Positions 35,157 through 43,404 of a stretch of 64,000 nt of DNA are shown here, piece by piece. Location: contig JACKBV010000015.1 in the NCBI GenBank assembly GCA_020634315.1, positions 32,818 to 96,817 of the forward strand, in the 5' to 3' direction. The notes under the pieces are model-generated. The model searched no databases. It saw only the letters and a program-made list of their open reading frames with translations, and was not told where the DNA came from. Each line of letters opens with the position of its first letter. The first letter of the stretch is position 1. The DNA is from Ardenticatenaceae bacterium (lineage in GTDB: Bacteria; Chloroflexota; Anaerolineae; Promineifilales; Promineifilaceae). The position numbers and the translations under genes are program-made.

Positions 35157-37523
35157 ATGAACAAGCTTTTTATGCGAAAGACTCTGCGCGATTTTCGCGC
35201 ATCATGGGCACAAAGTGTGGCGCTGATGTTCATTGTCGCCCTGGGCATTGCTGCCTATGTGGCGCTGGTTGGTTCGTACCGCGATTTGAAAAGCTCGTAT
35301 GATCGCACTTACGAGACGCTGCATTTTGCCGATGCCACATTTGCGGTGGCGGAAGCGCCGCTGGCCGTGGCCGATGAACTGCGTGCGCTAGCTGGCGTAA
35401 CGGCCGTTACCCCCCGCCTCATCCGCGACACCGGTTACGAACTGCCCGATGGCGAACCCATTCGCGCCCGCCTGATCGGCCTGCCCCAGACCACACAGCC
35501 CGATGTCAATCAACTTGTCATTGCAGAAGGGCAGTTCTTTAGCGATGGCGCAACGCCAACCAGCCTCGTCGAAGCACACTTCGCCGACATCTATGGCATT
35601 CAGCCCGGCGACGCCGTCACGCCCATCATCAATGGCGACAGCGTGCCGCTGCGCGTCGCCGGCATCGGCATCAGCCCTGAATACCTCATCGTCAGCCCCA
35701 GCCAACAAGACATGTTTCCCTCTGCACGCACCTTTGCCGTGCTGTGGCTGCCATTGACCACTGTGCAAATCCTCACCGGCAGCAATGCCGACGTCGTCAA
35801 CGAGTTTACCGTGCTGCTAGACGAAACGGCCGTTGCCGACACCGTCATCCGCCAAATTCAGGAAATTTTGCAGCCCTACGAGCTAGAAACCACCATTTTG
35901 CAAACCGACCAGCCTTCCAACGCCCTTTTGCAGCAAGATGTGGCCGGGTACAAAGAGCTGGCGAACATGATGCCCGCGATCATTTTGCTAGTAGCCGCCA
36001 TTTCTGTCTATGTGCTGTTGGGGCGAATGGTGCGGGCACAGCAGCCGCAGGTAGGGTTGATGAAGGCGCTAGGCTACGGCACCAGCGATGTGCTGCGCCA
36101 TTACCTGTTGTTTGCGCTGGTGATTGGCCTGGTGGGGCTGGTGCTCGGCGTCTGTGGCGGTATCCCCCTGGCAAGATGGGTGACAAGCACCTATGCGCAA
36201 GAATTGAGCATCCCCTTTGTGCAAACACAATTTTACCCAGACCTGGTCATGCAAAGCGTGCTCATCAGCCTGGCGCTTTGTCTGTTAGCCGGTTATGGGC
36301 CAGCACGCAGCGCCGCGCGGCTGGCTCCGGCGGAAGCGATGCGCATTGATCCGGCGGTCGCGCTGGTGAATGGCCGACAGAATTTCCTGGAAAGGATGCT
36401 GCCCCTGCCGCTGGAGATGCGGCTGCCTTTGCGCAATGTGCTGCGTATGCGCCGTCGTTCATTGACAACAGGATTGGGTATTGTTTTTGCCTTCATCCTG
36501 GTGCTGATGGTATGGGCGATGTTTGATTCGATGTCGATTTTTATGGATCAAAACTTTGAGAAAGTGGAACGCTGGGACGTCACGGCCGTTTTTGACAAAC
36601 CACAAAACAACGCCACCCTTGAGCTGGTGCGCAGCTGGGATGGCGTCATCGCCGCCGAGCCAATCATTCAGCTGCCGGTGACGCTGCTAACGGGTGACGA
36701 GCGCGAGGATGTGCTGTTAACGGCCGTTCAGCCCGACCAGCAAATGCACGCATTGCAACTGCCCGAAGGCGACACGGCAACGGCCGTTTTGGGCGACAAC
36801 CAGATTGTGTTGTCCCAGGCATTAGCCGAGGAGTTGGGGCTGCACGCCGGGGACGAGATTACGGTAGACACGCCGTTTGGCAAACAGGCGTTTACAGTTA
36901 GCAGCACGACGAAGGAATTGGTGAGTACGGCCGTTTACGTCAGCATCGACGATGCGCTGGCGCTGTCCCCCTTCCCCATGGCTATTTTTAACGGCCTCTA
37001 CCTGCAAGTCGAGCCGTCGGCCGTCAGCCGCATCAAAGCCGATCTCTATCACCTGCCAGGAACCGCCAGCGTTGCCCGCAAGACAGACCTGTACAACGAT
37101 CTGCTGGAAATGCTCAACTTGTTCTACACCTTCATGGGCGTCATGTTCTTATTCGCTCTGGGTATGGCCTTTGCCTTACTCTTCAATGCGACGACGGTCA
37201 ACGTATTGGAACGACAGCGCGAACTGGCAACAATGCGTTCGATAGGCACATCTAACTGGCAAATTGCCGCCCAAATCACCGCCGAGAATGTCGTTCTCTG
37301 GCTGTTGTGTCTGGTGCCGGGGCTGCTGTTGGGGTATGCCGTTGCCCTGCAACTAGGGGATGCGTTCAGCTCAGAACTCTTTTCCCTGGACATCACCATT
37401 GCGCCCACCAGCTATGTCATCACCAGTCTTGGCATTTTGTTGACCATGCTGCTGGCCGCCTGGCCCGCCATTCGCCGCGTCAATCGCCTGAACCTGGCAG
37501 AAGCGACCAAGGTCCTGGTTTAG
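35157..37523 (+). CDS. FtsX/MacB-type ABC permease with two FtsX domains
   Basis: 788 aa. TM1 (about 17-37), an extracytoplasmic MacB-PCD-like domain, then three TMs (about 265-405) with the FtsX pattern QQPQVGLMKALGYGTSDVL; a second unit follows with TM (about 437-457), another extracellular domain and three TMs (about 655-770) around LERQRELATMRSIGTSNWQI. This duplicated DUF214 arrangement in one chain makes a complete permease with the ATPase encoded just upstream. Likely exports or extracts a lipophilic molecule. Several AACGGCCGTT copies (35399, 35825, 36719, 36779) encode TAV in the extracellular parts. Confidence 0.9.
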   Translation: MNKLFMRKTLRDFRASWAQSVALMFIVALGIAAYVALVGSYRDLKSSYDRTYETLHFADATFAVAEAPLAVADELRALAGVTAVTPRLIRDTGYELPDGEPIRARLIGLPQTTQPDVNQLVIAEGQFFSDGATPTSLVEAHFADIYGIQPGDAVTPIINGDSVPLRVAGIGISPEYLIVSPSQQDMFPSARTFAVLWLPLTTVQILTGSNADVVNEFTVLLDETAVADTVIRQIQEILQPYELETTILQTDQPSNALLQQDVAGYKELANMMPAIILLVAAISVYVLLGRMVRAQQPQVGLMKALGYGTSDVLRHYLLFALVIGLVGLVLGVCGGIPLARWVTSTYAQELSIPFVQTQFYPDLVMQSVLISLALCLLAGYGPARSAARLAPAEAMRIDPAVALVNGRQNFLERMLPLPLEMRLPLRNVLRMRRRSLTTGLGIVFAFILVLMVWAMFDSMSIFMDQNFEKVERWDVTAVFDKPQNNATLELVRSWDGVIAAEPIIQLPVTLLTGDEREDVLLTAVQPDQQMHALQLPEGDTATAVLGDNQIVLSQALAEELGLHAGDEITVDTPFGKQAFTVSSTTKELVSTAVYVSIDDALALSPFPMAIFNGLYLQVEPSAVSRIKADLYHLPGTASVARKTDLYNDLLEMLNLFYTFMGVMFLFALGMAFALLFNATTVNVLERQRELATMRSIGTSNWQIAAQITAENVVLWLLCLVPGLLLGYAVALQLGDAFSSELFSLDITIAPTSYVITSLGILLTMLLAAWPAIRRVNRLNLAEATKVLV

Positions 37524-37630
37524 CCTGGGCTATCCGCCATAGGTGATGAGAGGGGCTTGTGTTCTACCACGCGATTCGGTACACTTTTTTTGTGACACAG
37601 TACAATCCAATTTAGTAAGGAGTAAGGAAA

Positions 37631-37996
37631 ATGCCTGATAAGGAAGCGTTTGATAAGGAAAAGGACCTGCAGAAAAACAAAGCCCAATTAGCTTATGAAC
37701 TGAGAAAACGGCAGCACGGGATAGAAGAAAAACCTGGGTTGGCGAGCAAAGCTGCGGGCGCAAGCGAAATAGAAAAATCTGCACCGGCCCCCAAACCGGC
37801 CGTCAATGCCCCCAAATTTATCGCCGAACACAAAGTTGTCAGTGGCGACACGCTTAGCGGCATCGCCTTGCAATATTACAAGTCGGCCGCAAAAGAAAAA
37901 TGGATGGCTATCTACGAGGCGAACAAGGAAGTTATTGGCGATAATCCGGGGATGATTAAAGTCGGGCAGGTTTTGCAAATCCCGGAACTGGCTTAA
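37631..37996 (+). CDS. small LysM-domain protein
   Basis: 121 aa. The first 60 residues are charged helix (KEAFDKEKDLQKNKAQLAYE) followed by an Ala/Pro linker. The C-terminal LysM (about 68-119) reads HKVVSGDTLSGIALQYY and IYEANKEVIGDNPGM, then IKVGQVLQIPEL. No signal peptide, so it resembles cytosolic YgaU/BON-LysM-like proteins rather than wall enzymes. RBS AAGGA precedes the ATG. Function unknown; peptidoglycan or polyglycan binding is only implied by the fold. Confidence 0.85.
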   Translation: MPDKEAFDKEKDLQKNKAQLAYELRKRQHGIEEKPGLASKAAGASEIEKSAPAPKPAVNAPKFIAEHKVVSGDTLSGIALQYYKSAAKEKWMAIYEANKEVIGDNPGMIKVGQVLQIPELA

Positions 37997-38032
37997 TTGT
38001 TATATCCCCCAGGGTACACCTGATGGGGCGTT

Positions 38033-38073
38033 AACGGCCGTTTCCTGCGACATTTAGTGGGGAAACGGCCGTT
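38033..38073. repeat. inverted pair of AACGGCCGTT-type palindromes between convergent genes
   Basis: AACGGCCGTTTCC (38033-38045) and GGAAACGGCCGTT (38061-38073) form a 13-bp perfect stem with a 15-base loop in the gap between the LysM and histidine kinase genes. This is one of the few intergenic sites with two copies; it may act as a terminator-like hairpin, though no T-run follows. Confidence 0.6.
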
Positions 38074-38095
38074 CTTGATCAAAGCACCTGCGCCA

Positions 38096-39541
38096 TCAAG
38101 CCAGGGGCAAGGTAATGGTAAAACGTGTGCCGGTTGCGCCGGGATGAGGGGGAGAAACGGCCGTTATCGCGCCGCCATGTGCCGTTACCAACGACTTGAC
38201 AATCGCCAATCCCAATCCCGACTCCCCTTCCCCTTCTTGCCGCGACTTATCGCCACGATAAAAACGGTCAAAGATGTAAGGCAAATCGGTGGCGGGAATG
38301 CCAGAGCCGGTATCGGTAATGGTTATCTGCAAGCCGTCATTGGCAAGCGAGGGCTGGTGTTCGGCAACGGGGGGAGCCTTACGCACGGAGGCCGCAGCAA
38401 GGGTAACAACACCACCGGCAGGCGTGTAACGCAGCGCATTGCTAACCAAATTGCCAAGAACCTGGCGCATACGTGTTGGGTCTACGGCCGTTGCCGGTAA
38501 GTTAACCGGAGCCTGCACCTGCAAATCCACCTCTTGCTGCGCAGCCTGATACGCATAACTCGCCTGTACTTGAGCCAACAAATCTGCCGGATTGATCAGC
38601 TCTTTTTGCAGCGTCAATTTACCGGCGTCGGCCAGGGAAAGCGTGCGCAAATCTTCCACCAGCCGTTGCAGCGCCTGCACCTCCTGGTGCATCAAGCCCA
38701 GGCGGGCCGAGGTTGGCGACAGCGTGCCATCTTCCATCGCTTCCAGATAGCCGGAAAGCACGGTCAACGGAGTCCGTAAATCATGGGCAATGTCGGCTGT
38801 CATTTGGCGGCGCTGCTGGTTTGCCAGGGCCAGGGCGCTGCTCATCTGGTTAAATGTCGTTGCCAATTCGCCCAATTCGTCTTGCGTGCGCACCGGCACT
38901 TGCTGCTCCAGGCTTCCCTGGGCCATGGCGCGGCTGGCAGCCGATAGTTCTTGCAACGGCCGTGTCAAGGTACGCGCCATAATGACAGCCAGGAAAATGG
39001 CAACGGCCGTTGCCGCCACCGCCCCCCACAGCAACGCACGGTTAACCTGTTTGACATAGGCGTCCTCTTCAGTGCGGCGCGGCAGCAGTTGATCCACCGG
39101 CAGCACCGTACCAATCAAAACGCCGTCCAGATACAAGGGAATGCCTTTGGTTAAAGCGTCCTCAGGGGCGTTGGTATTGGGGTTGTACGGAGGCGCGGGC
39201 AAAACAATGCGCCCATCGGCATCGGCCAGGGCAAAAAGAGGCTGCGGCAGCGCAAGCTGTCCCGGCACAGGCTGCGTCAAGGGCTGTGCAGCGGGTTGTG
39301 TGGCGGGCTGTGTCTCCTGGCTGCGGAAAGCCTGCGAAAATCCAACCCATGACCCGGTATTCTGATAATAAAAAAGTGCTCGTTGCACAAACTCCGCCTG
39401 CCGCTGCTCTTGCAGTAAATCGGCAAAAGCGCGTTCATTCGATTGGCGCACCACCATAAACGCCAGCAATATGCCGGTGATACTGGTTGCCAGAAAGGTG
39501 AAGATCAGCTTCACGCGCAGAGAACGCATCAACCCCATCAT
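38096..39541 (-). CDS. HAMP-containing sensor histidine kinase
   Basis: About 481 aa from ATG 39541, which overlaps the regulator stop (TGA 39540-39538). TM1 (about 7-28), a variable external sensor with a Gln/Pro-rich stretch (TQPATQPAAQPLTQPVPG), TM2 (about 173-195), HAMP (TRPLQELSAASRAMAQGSLE), HisKA with ADIAHDLRTPLTVLSGYLEA (phospho-His), and HATPase with NLVSNALRYTP, DTGSGIP, FDRFYRGDKSR and GESGLGLAIVK. Classical OmpR-partner kinase; the signal is unknown. Confidence 0.95.
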   Translation of the reverse strand: MMGLMRSLRVKLIFTFLATSITGILLAFMVVRQSNERAFADLLQEQRQAEFVQRALFYYQNTGSWVGFSQAFRSQETQPATQPAAQPLTQPVPGQLALPQPLFALADADGRIVLPAPPYNPNTNAPEDALTKGIPLYLDGVLIGTVLPVDQLLPRRTEEDAYVKQVNRALLWGAVAATAVAIFLAVIMARTLTRPLQELSAASRAMAQGSLEQQVPVRTQDELGELATTFNQMSSALALANQQRRQMTADIAHDLRTPLTVLSGYLEAMEDGTLSPTSARLGLMHQEVQALQRLVEDLRTLSLADAGKLTLQKELINPADLLAQVQASYAYQAAQQEVDLQVQAPVNLPATAVDPTRMRQVLGNLVSNALRYTPAGGVVTLAAASVRKAPPVAEHQPSLANDGLQITITDTGSGIPATDLPYIFDRFYRGDKSRQEGEGESGLGLAIVKSLVTAHGGAITAVSPPHPGATGTRFTITLPLA

Positions 39542-40224
39542 GTCTCCATACAAAAACGATATCCTACGCCAAAGACCGTTTCCACATAATGCGGATGGGC
39601 CGGGTCTGCTTCAATTTTAGTGCGCAGGTTGCGCACATGAACGTTGATCGTCTTTTCCATTCCTTCCAGTGCGCTGCCTTGCAGCTTTTCGAGCAGCTCT
39701 AACCGTGTGAAAACACGCCCCGGCGCAGTCATTAAAATCGCCAATAAATCGAACTCGGAGGGGGTAAGCTGCACATCGTTTCCGGCAACGGTGACGCGAC
39801 GGCCGTTTCTATCCAGCACCACGTCAGCGACGCGCAGCACATCCATATCCACTTCTTCTTGACCAACGCGGCGCAGCACAGCACGCACGCGGGCCAGCAG
39901 TTCGCGCATGCCAAATGGCTTGGTCACATAATCATCTGCACCCAATTCCAGCCCAAGCACTTTGTCTGTTTCCTCGATGCGTGCCGTCAACAAAATGACC
40001 GGCGTATCGGCCTCACGACGATGAATGCGAATAAATTCGTACCCATCCATCTCTGGCATCATGATGTCGAGCAGGATCAGGTCGGGTTTTTCCTGGCGGG
40101 CGGTGAAAAGGGCGACACGGCCGTTTTCGGCCGTTACCACGCGATACCCATTTTCCATTAAATATTCACGGAGCAGTGTGCGTACATTTGCTTTGTCGTC
40201 AACGACCAGAATTGTTTGTGTCAT
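39538..40224 (-). CDS. OmpR/PhoB-family response regulator
   Basis: 228 aa. Receiver: acidic pair in ILVVDDKANV, phospho-acceptor Asp53 in LLDIMMPEMDG, conserved Thr and Lys in LLTARI and YVTKPFGMREL. C-terminal winged helix (about 130-226): LTPSEFDLLAILMTAPGRVF, VHVRNLRTKIEADPAHPHYV, TVFGVGYRF. It pairs with the kinase encoded immediately downstream (four-base overlap). Target genes unknown. Confidence 0.95.
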   Translation of the reverse strand: MTQTILVVDDKANVRTLLREYLMENGYRVVTAENGRVALFTARQEKPDLILLDIMMPEMDGYEFIRIHRREADTPVILLTARIEETDKVLGLELGADDYVTKPFGMRELLARVRAVLRRVGQEEVDMDVLRVADVVLDRNGRRVTVAGNDVQLTPSEFDLLAILMTAPGRVFTRLELLEKLQGSALEGMEKTINVHVRNLRTKIEADPAHPHYVETVFGVGYRFCMET

Positions 40225-40499
40225 GCGCTTTATTGTACTCTACAGGCAAATAAATTATCTAGCCGGGAAACGGCCGTACCATTTGCCTGCACCCAGCATA
40301 CCGATCAATCGCGCCACATCACATAACGCAAGCCACCTGCGGCTGCTGACGCGTGCCGAATCACTCTCCGGCACAAGCGCCTGGGCAGTCAGATGTTCTT
40401 GGAAGTATAAGCCGGGGGCGTTTACAGGTAATTTAGAGGTGATAAAGATTTGATATAGACGCGCGACTTACCACAACAGGCAGTCGAACTGGCACGCGT
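40225..40499. other. intergenic stretch without a recognised feature
   Basis: Between the response regulator start and the M23 gene terminator. It contains one near copy of the dispersed palindrome (AACGGCCGTA at about 40268). I see no ORF, tRNA-like fold or convincing promoter pair. Confidence 0.5.
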
Positions 40500-40543
40500 A
40501 AAAACAAAAAAGAGCGGGATAAACTTTCGCCTATCCCGCTCTT
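40500..40543 (-). terminator. intrinsic terminator of the M23 peptidase gene
   Basis: AGAGCGGGATA (40511-40521) pairs with TATCCCGCTCT (40532-40542): an 11-bp stem, followed on the minus strand by TTTTTTGTTTT. It starts five bases after the stop codon region at 40547. Confidence 0.85.
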
Positions 40544-40546
40544 GGT

Positions 40547-41620
40547 TCATCCACAACCAATATACCAACAAGGATCATCCTGGTTGCCATTCAAACGGAT
40601 TTCAAAGTGAATGTGCGGGCCAGATGAGTTGCCCGTATTACCAGAAAGACCGATGAGATTGCCCTTGTAAACAATTTGTCCTGGCACGGCATTGATCGAA
40701 CTGAGATGTGCATAAAATGTCTCAAAGCCATTGCCATGATTGACAACAATTAAATTGCCATAGCCATAATTGTTCCAGGCAGCATATGTTACTGTGCCAT
40801 CGTCGGCGGCGTAAACGGCCGTGCCTTCCACCAACCCAATATCAATGGCGCGGTGCCCATACCAATAATACTGGGTGAAATTACGCGAACCGACCGGGTA
40901 AATAAAAACGCCAGAGCCAACAATAAGCGGCTTGATGTTTCGCCCTTCCCATGATGTCCCCCCAACTGATTCCAGCGTTGGCGGGTTCCAGACAAACACC
41001 TCGCGGACAGCCCCTGGCACCATAATCTGTGTTTCCGGGTACAACCGATAAGGAAATTCCAGCCGGTTTGGTTCGTAGGCGATAATGTCCTCAACCGGAA
41101 CCGCATACAGCGCGGAGATGCTTTCCAGCGTGTCACCCGGCGCTACATCGTGCAAAACACCATCAATGGGCAATATCACCAACTCCACTCCGGTTTGGAG
41201 CAAGCTGGATTCCTGGCTTAATGAGGCGTTTCCGCCTAACAAAGTCTCCGGCTTAATGCCAAATTTTTCGGCAATTCCCCCTGGCGTATCGCCTCGTTCA
41301 ACGACATATGTCTCGAAGGTGTGTTCGGGCAACTGCCCTTGATAGGTAAGCGGCACCATTTCAGGGGAAAGGGCGTCATCGACAAGCTGGGGCAGCTCAC
41401 CAGGGGAGAAAATAACCGCAGGGGTGGGTGCTCCCGGATCAATATCAACAACAAAGGGGGTGACTTCTACTAACGCGGCATCGGGATTGGAAACGGCCGT
41501 ATCCACTTCGCTTCCCTCTTCTGGCCGACTTACTTGCCAACCAATCCAGAGGAACAGCAACGCCAACAGTAAAACCAGTTGCCCCCCGTATCGTCGTAAC
41601 AAACTTTGTATCTCATTCAT
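40547..41620 (-). CDS. LysM and M23-type peptidoglycan endopeptidase
   Basis: 357 aa from ATG 41620 (GGAG RBS; the frame extends to 41665 without one). A TM or signal anchor (about 14-32) is followed by one or two LysM units (TYVVERGDTPGGIAEKFGIK; VAPGDTLESISALYAVPVED) and the M23 lysostaphin-like domain (about 245-355) with zinc ligands in YGHRAIDIGLV and HIHFEIRLNG. Such proteins cut peptidoglycan cross-links outside the membrane or act as LytM-type activators; the complete HxH motif here suggests activity. Lies downstream of rho behind a terminator. Confidence 0.9.
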   Translation of the reverse strand: MNEIQSLLRRYGGQLVLLLALLFLWIGWQVSRPEEGSEVDTAVSNPDAALVEVTPFVVDIDPGAPTPAVIFSPGELPQLVDDALSPEMVPLTYQGQLPEHTFETYVVERGDTPGGIAEKFGIKPETLLGGNASLSQESSLLQTGVELVILPIDGVLHDVAPGDTLESISALYAVPVEDIIAYEPNRLEFPYRLYPETQIMVPGAVREVFVWNPPTLESVGGTSWEGRNIKPLIVGSGVFIYPVGSRNFTQYYWYGHRAIDIGLVEGTAVYAADDGTVTYAAWNNYGYGNLIVVNHGNGFETFYAHLSSINAVPGQIVYKGNLIGLSGNTGNSSGPHIHFEIRLNGNQDDPCWYIGCG

Positions 41621-41671
41621 AGTTCGCTCCCAACAAAGTTGGATGCTATCACAAAGCGAGCACACAGCAAA

Positions 41672-41696
41672 AACGGGCCAGTTTAGCTGGCCCGTT
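41672..41696 (-). terminator. intrinsic terminator of rho
   Basis: AACGGGCCAG (41672-41681) pairs with CTGGCCCGTT (41687-41696) with a five-base loop, followed on the minus strand by TTTTGCTGTG. It lies between rho and the M23 gene. Confidence 0.75.
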
Positions 41697-41731
41697 CTCT
41701 GGTAACATCACTTATCTGCCATTAAGGCAAA

Positions 41732-43009
41732 TTACATCATATCTTTTGTCAGAGTTTCCAGGAACTCGTAATTATTCTTTGTACCGCGCAGCCGCTGCAA
41801 AACAGCACCTGTTGCGCTGCTAATGTCATATCCAGGCGTATCCATCAAATGGCCCAACATCCGGCGCATGGTGTAGACACGCTGCAATTCATCGCCCGAC
41901 AACAGCAAATCTTCACGGCGGGTGCTGGAACGCTCAATATCGAAGGCCGGGAAAATACGCCGTTCTTGCAAACGACGGCTTAACAGCAGTTCCATATTAC
42001 CCGTCCCCTTGAACTCTTCATAAATCACGTCATCCATACGGCTGCCCGTGTCCACAAGACAGGTAGCAATGATAGTCAGACTGCCACCCTCTTCCAAATT
42101 ACGGGCTGTACCAAAGAAGCGTTTGGGCGGATACAACGCCGTCGGATCCAAACCACCGGACAATGTACGGCCGCTTGGGGAGACTGTCAGGTTATAAGCG
42201 CGTGCCAGACGTGTGATCGAGTCTAGCAAAATAACCACATCGCGTCCTGATTCAACAAGCCGCTTCGCCCGCTCCAGCGCCATTTCCGCAACCTTACAAT
42301 GTTGCCGTACCGGTTCATCAAAGGTAGAGCTGATGACCTCGCCTTCAATTGACCGCTGCATATCGGTTACTTCTTCAGGACGCTCACCAATTAACACGAC
42401 CATTAAATGCAGGTCGGGATAATTTTCAGAAATACCGTTGGCGATTTCCTTCAATACTGTTGTCTTACCAGCTTTAGGGGGTGACACAATCAAACCACGC
42501 TGCCCACGACCAATTGGCGCAATCAAGTCCATTAAGCGTGTTGACAAGATATTCGGCCGTGTTTCTAGCTTCAGTTTTTGGTCTGGGAAAATGGGGGTAA
42601 GAGATTCATAGCGGGGGCGACTTTTAGCCAGTTCTGGTGGTCCATCGTTTACAGCTTCCACCCGCAGCAAGCTGTAATACTTTTCATTATCTTTGGGGAC
42701 ACGCACCTGTCCCACTACCATATCGCCAGTTTGCAAGGAAAGGCGACGAATTTGCGAATTTGAGACGTAGATGTCGTTGGCGCCTGGCAAATAATTGTGG
42801 GTGCGCAAAAAGCCCATTGTTTGTTTATCATCTTCAATGATTTCGAGCACACCACCGCGAAAATCTAGGCCGCTTGTTTGGGCTTGCGAAGCCATTATTT
42901 GATAAACTAAATCTTGCTTCTTCATCGTACTGAAGCCAGCAATTTCCATTTCGCGAGCTATCGCCCGCAATTCGCTAAGTTTCTTTGAAGCTAGCTCTGT
43001 AATATCCAT
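41732..43009 (-). CDS. rho: transcription termination factor Rho
   Basis: 425 aa from ATG 43009 (GGAG nine bases upstream; MDITELASKKLSELRAIARE is the Rho N-domain start). The cold-shock RNA-binding domain has FLRTHNYLPGANDIYVS. The RecA-like core has PPKAGKTTVLKEIA (P-loop), LIGERPEEVTDM, LLDSITRLARAYN (Walker B), GGLDPTALYPPKRFFGTARN (Q/R-loop region) and GSMDDVIYEEFKGTGNMEL-type segments. Hexameric RNA helicase that ends transcription. The palindrome AACGGCCGTT is absent from this gene. Confidence 0.97.
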   Translation of the reverse strand: MDITELASKKLSELRAIAREMEIAGFSTMKKQDLVYQIMASQAQTSGLDFRGGVLEIIEDDKQTMGFLRTHNYLPGANDIYVSNSQIRRLSLQTGDMVVGQVRVPKDNEKYYSLLRVEAVNDGPPELAKSRPRYESLTPIFPDQKLKLETRPNILSTRLMDLIAPIGRGQRGLIVSPPKAGKTTVLKEIANGISENYPDLHLMVVLIGERPEEVTDMQRSIEGEVISSTFDEPVRQHCKVAEMALERAKRLVESGRDVVILLDSITRLARAYNLTVSPSGRTLSGGLDPTALYPPKRFFGTARNLEEGGSLTIIATCLVDTGSRMDDVIYEEFKGTGNMELLLSRRLQERRIFPAFDIERSSTRREDLLLSGDELQRVYTMRRMLGHLMDTPGYDISSATGAVLQRLRGTKNNYEFLETLTKDMM

Positions 43010-43373
43010 AGGGAATTTCTCCACTTGTGTTTGATTACAAACCACCCTGCCTGGGAAGCAGGATCAATCTCCTGGTTTCGCGGCACATACCACGATATCG
43101 ATTGAAATTATAAGCAAATCGGCTGATTCAGAAGCACAGTAACCCGGTTGCTCCCTGATGATGCGCAAACCATAATCTTGCATTTGCCCATGCACAATAA
43201 TGTATCAATTTAATAAACTGGTAGACCAGTAATTGGGAATAAAATCCTAAAAGACCAATTTTCAAGCTGCCTGTACCGGGGAGTCCTACCGAAAAAGCTA
43301 AAACTAGTATAAACACCAATAGATTTTAAGAAAACAAGGGAAGGCTCACGCATATATTATGGTAGGCGGTGGA
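43010..43373 (-). promoter_or_regulatory. long AT-rich 5-prime leader of rho
   Basis: About 360 bases separate the predicted promoter from the rho start with no ORF of note. It includes a small dyad ACTGGT-ag-ACCAGT (43217-43230). Long leaders allow Rho autoregulation by premature termination in other bacteria; here this is inference. Confidence 0.5.
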
Positions 43374-43402
43374 AGTATAACACGCTCCAAAAAACAAGTC
43401 AA
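43374..43402 (-). promoter_or_regulatory. predicted rho promoter
   Basis: TTGACT (43402-43397), a 17-base spacer and TATACT (43379-43374) on the minus strand, starting two bases after the stop of the upstream O-antigen ligase-like gene (43405). Confidence 0.65.
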
Positions 43403-43404
43403 TC

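Noticed and set aside
38033..38073. Transposon ends or attachment sites made of AACGGCCGTT
   Set aside because: No transposase or integrase exists in the window, the motif is mostly inside intact genes, and no target duplications are seen.
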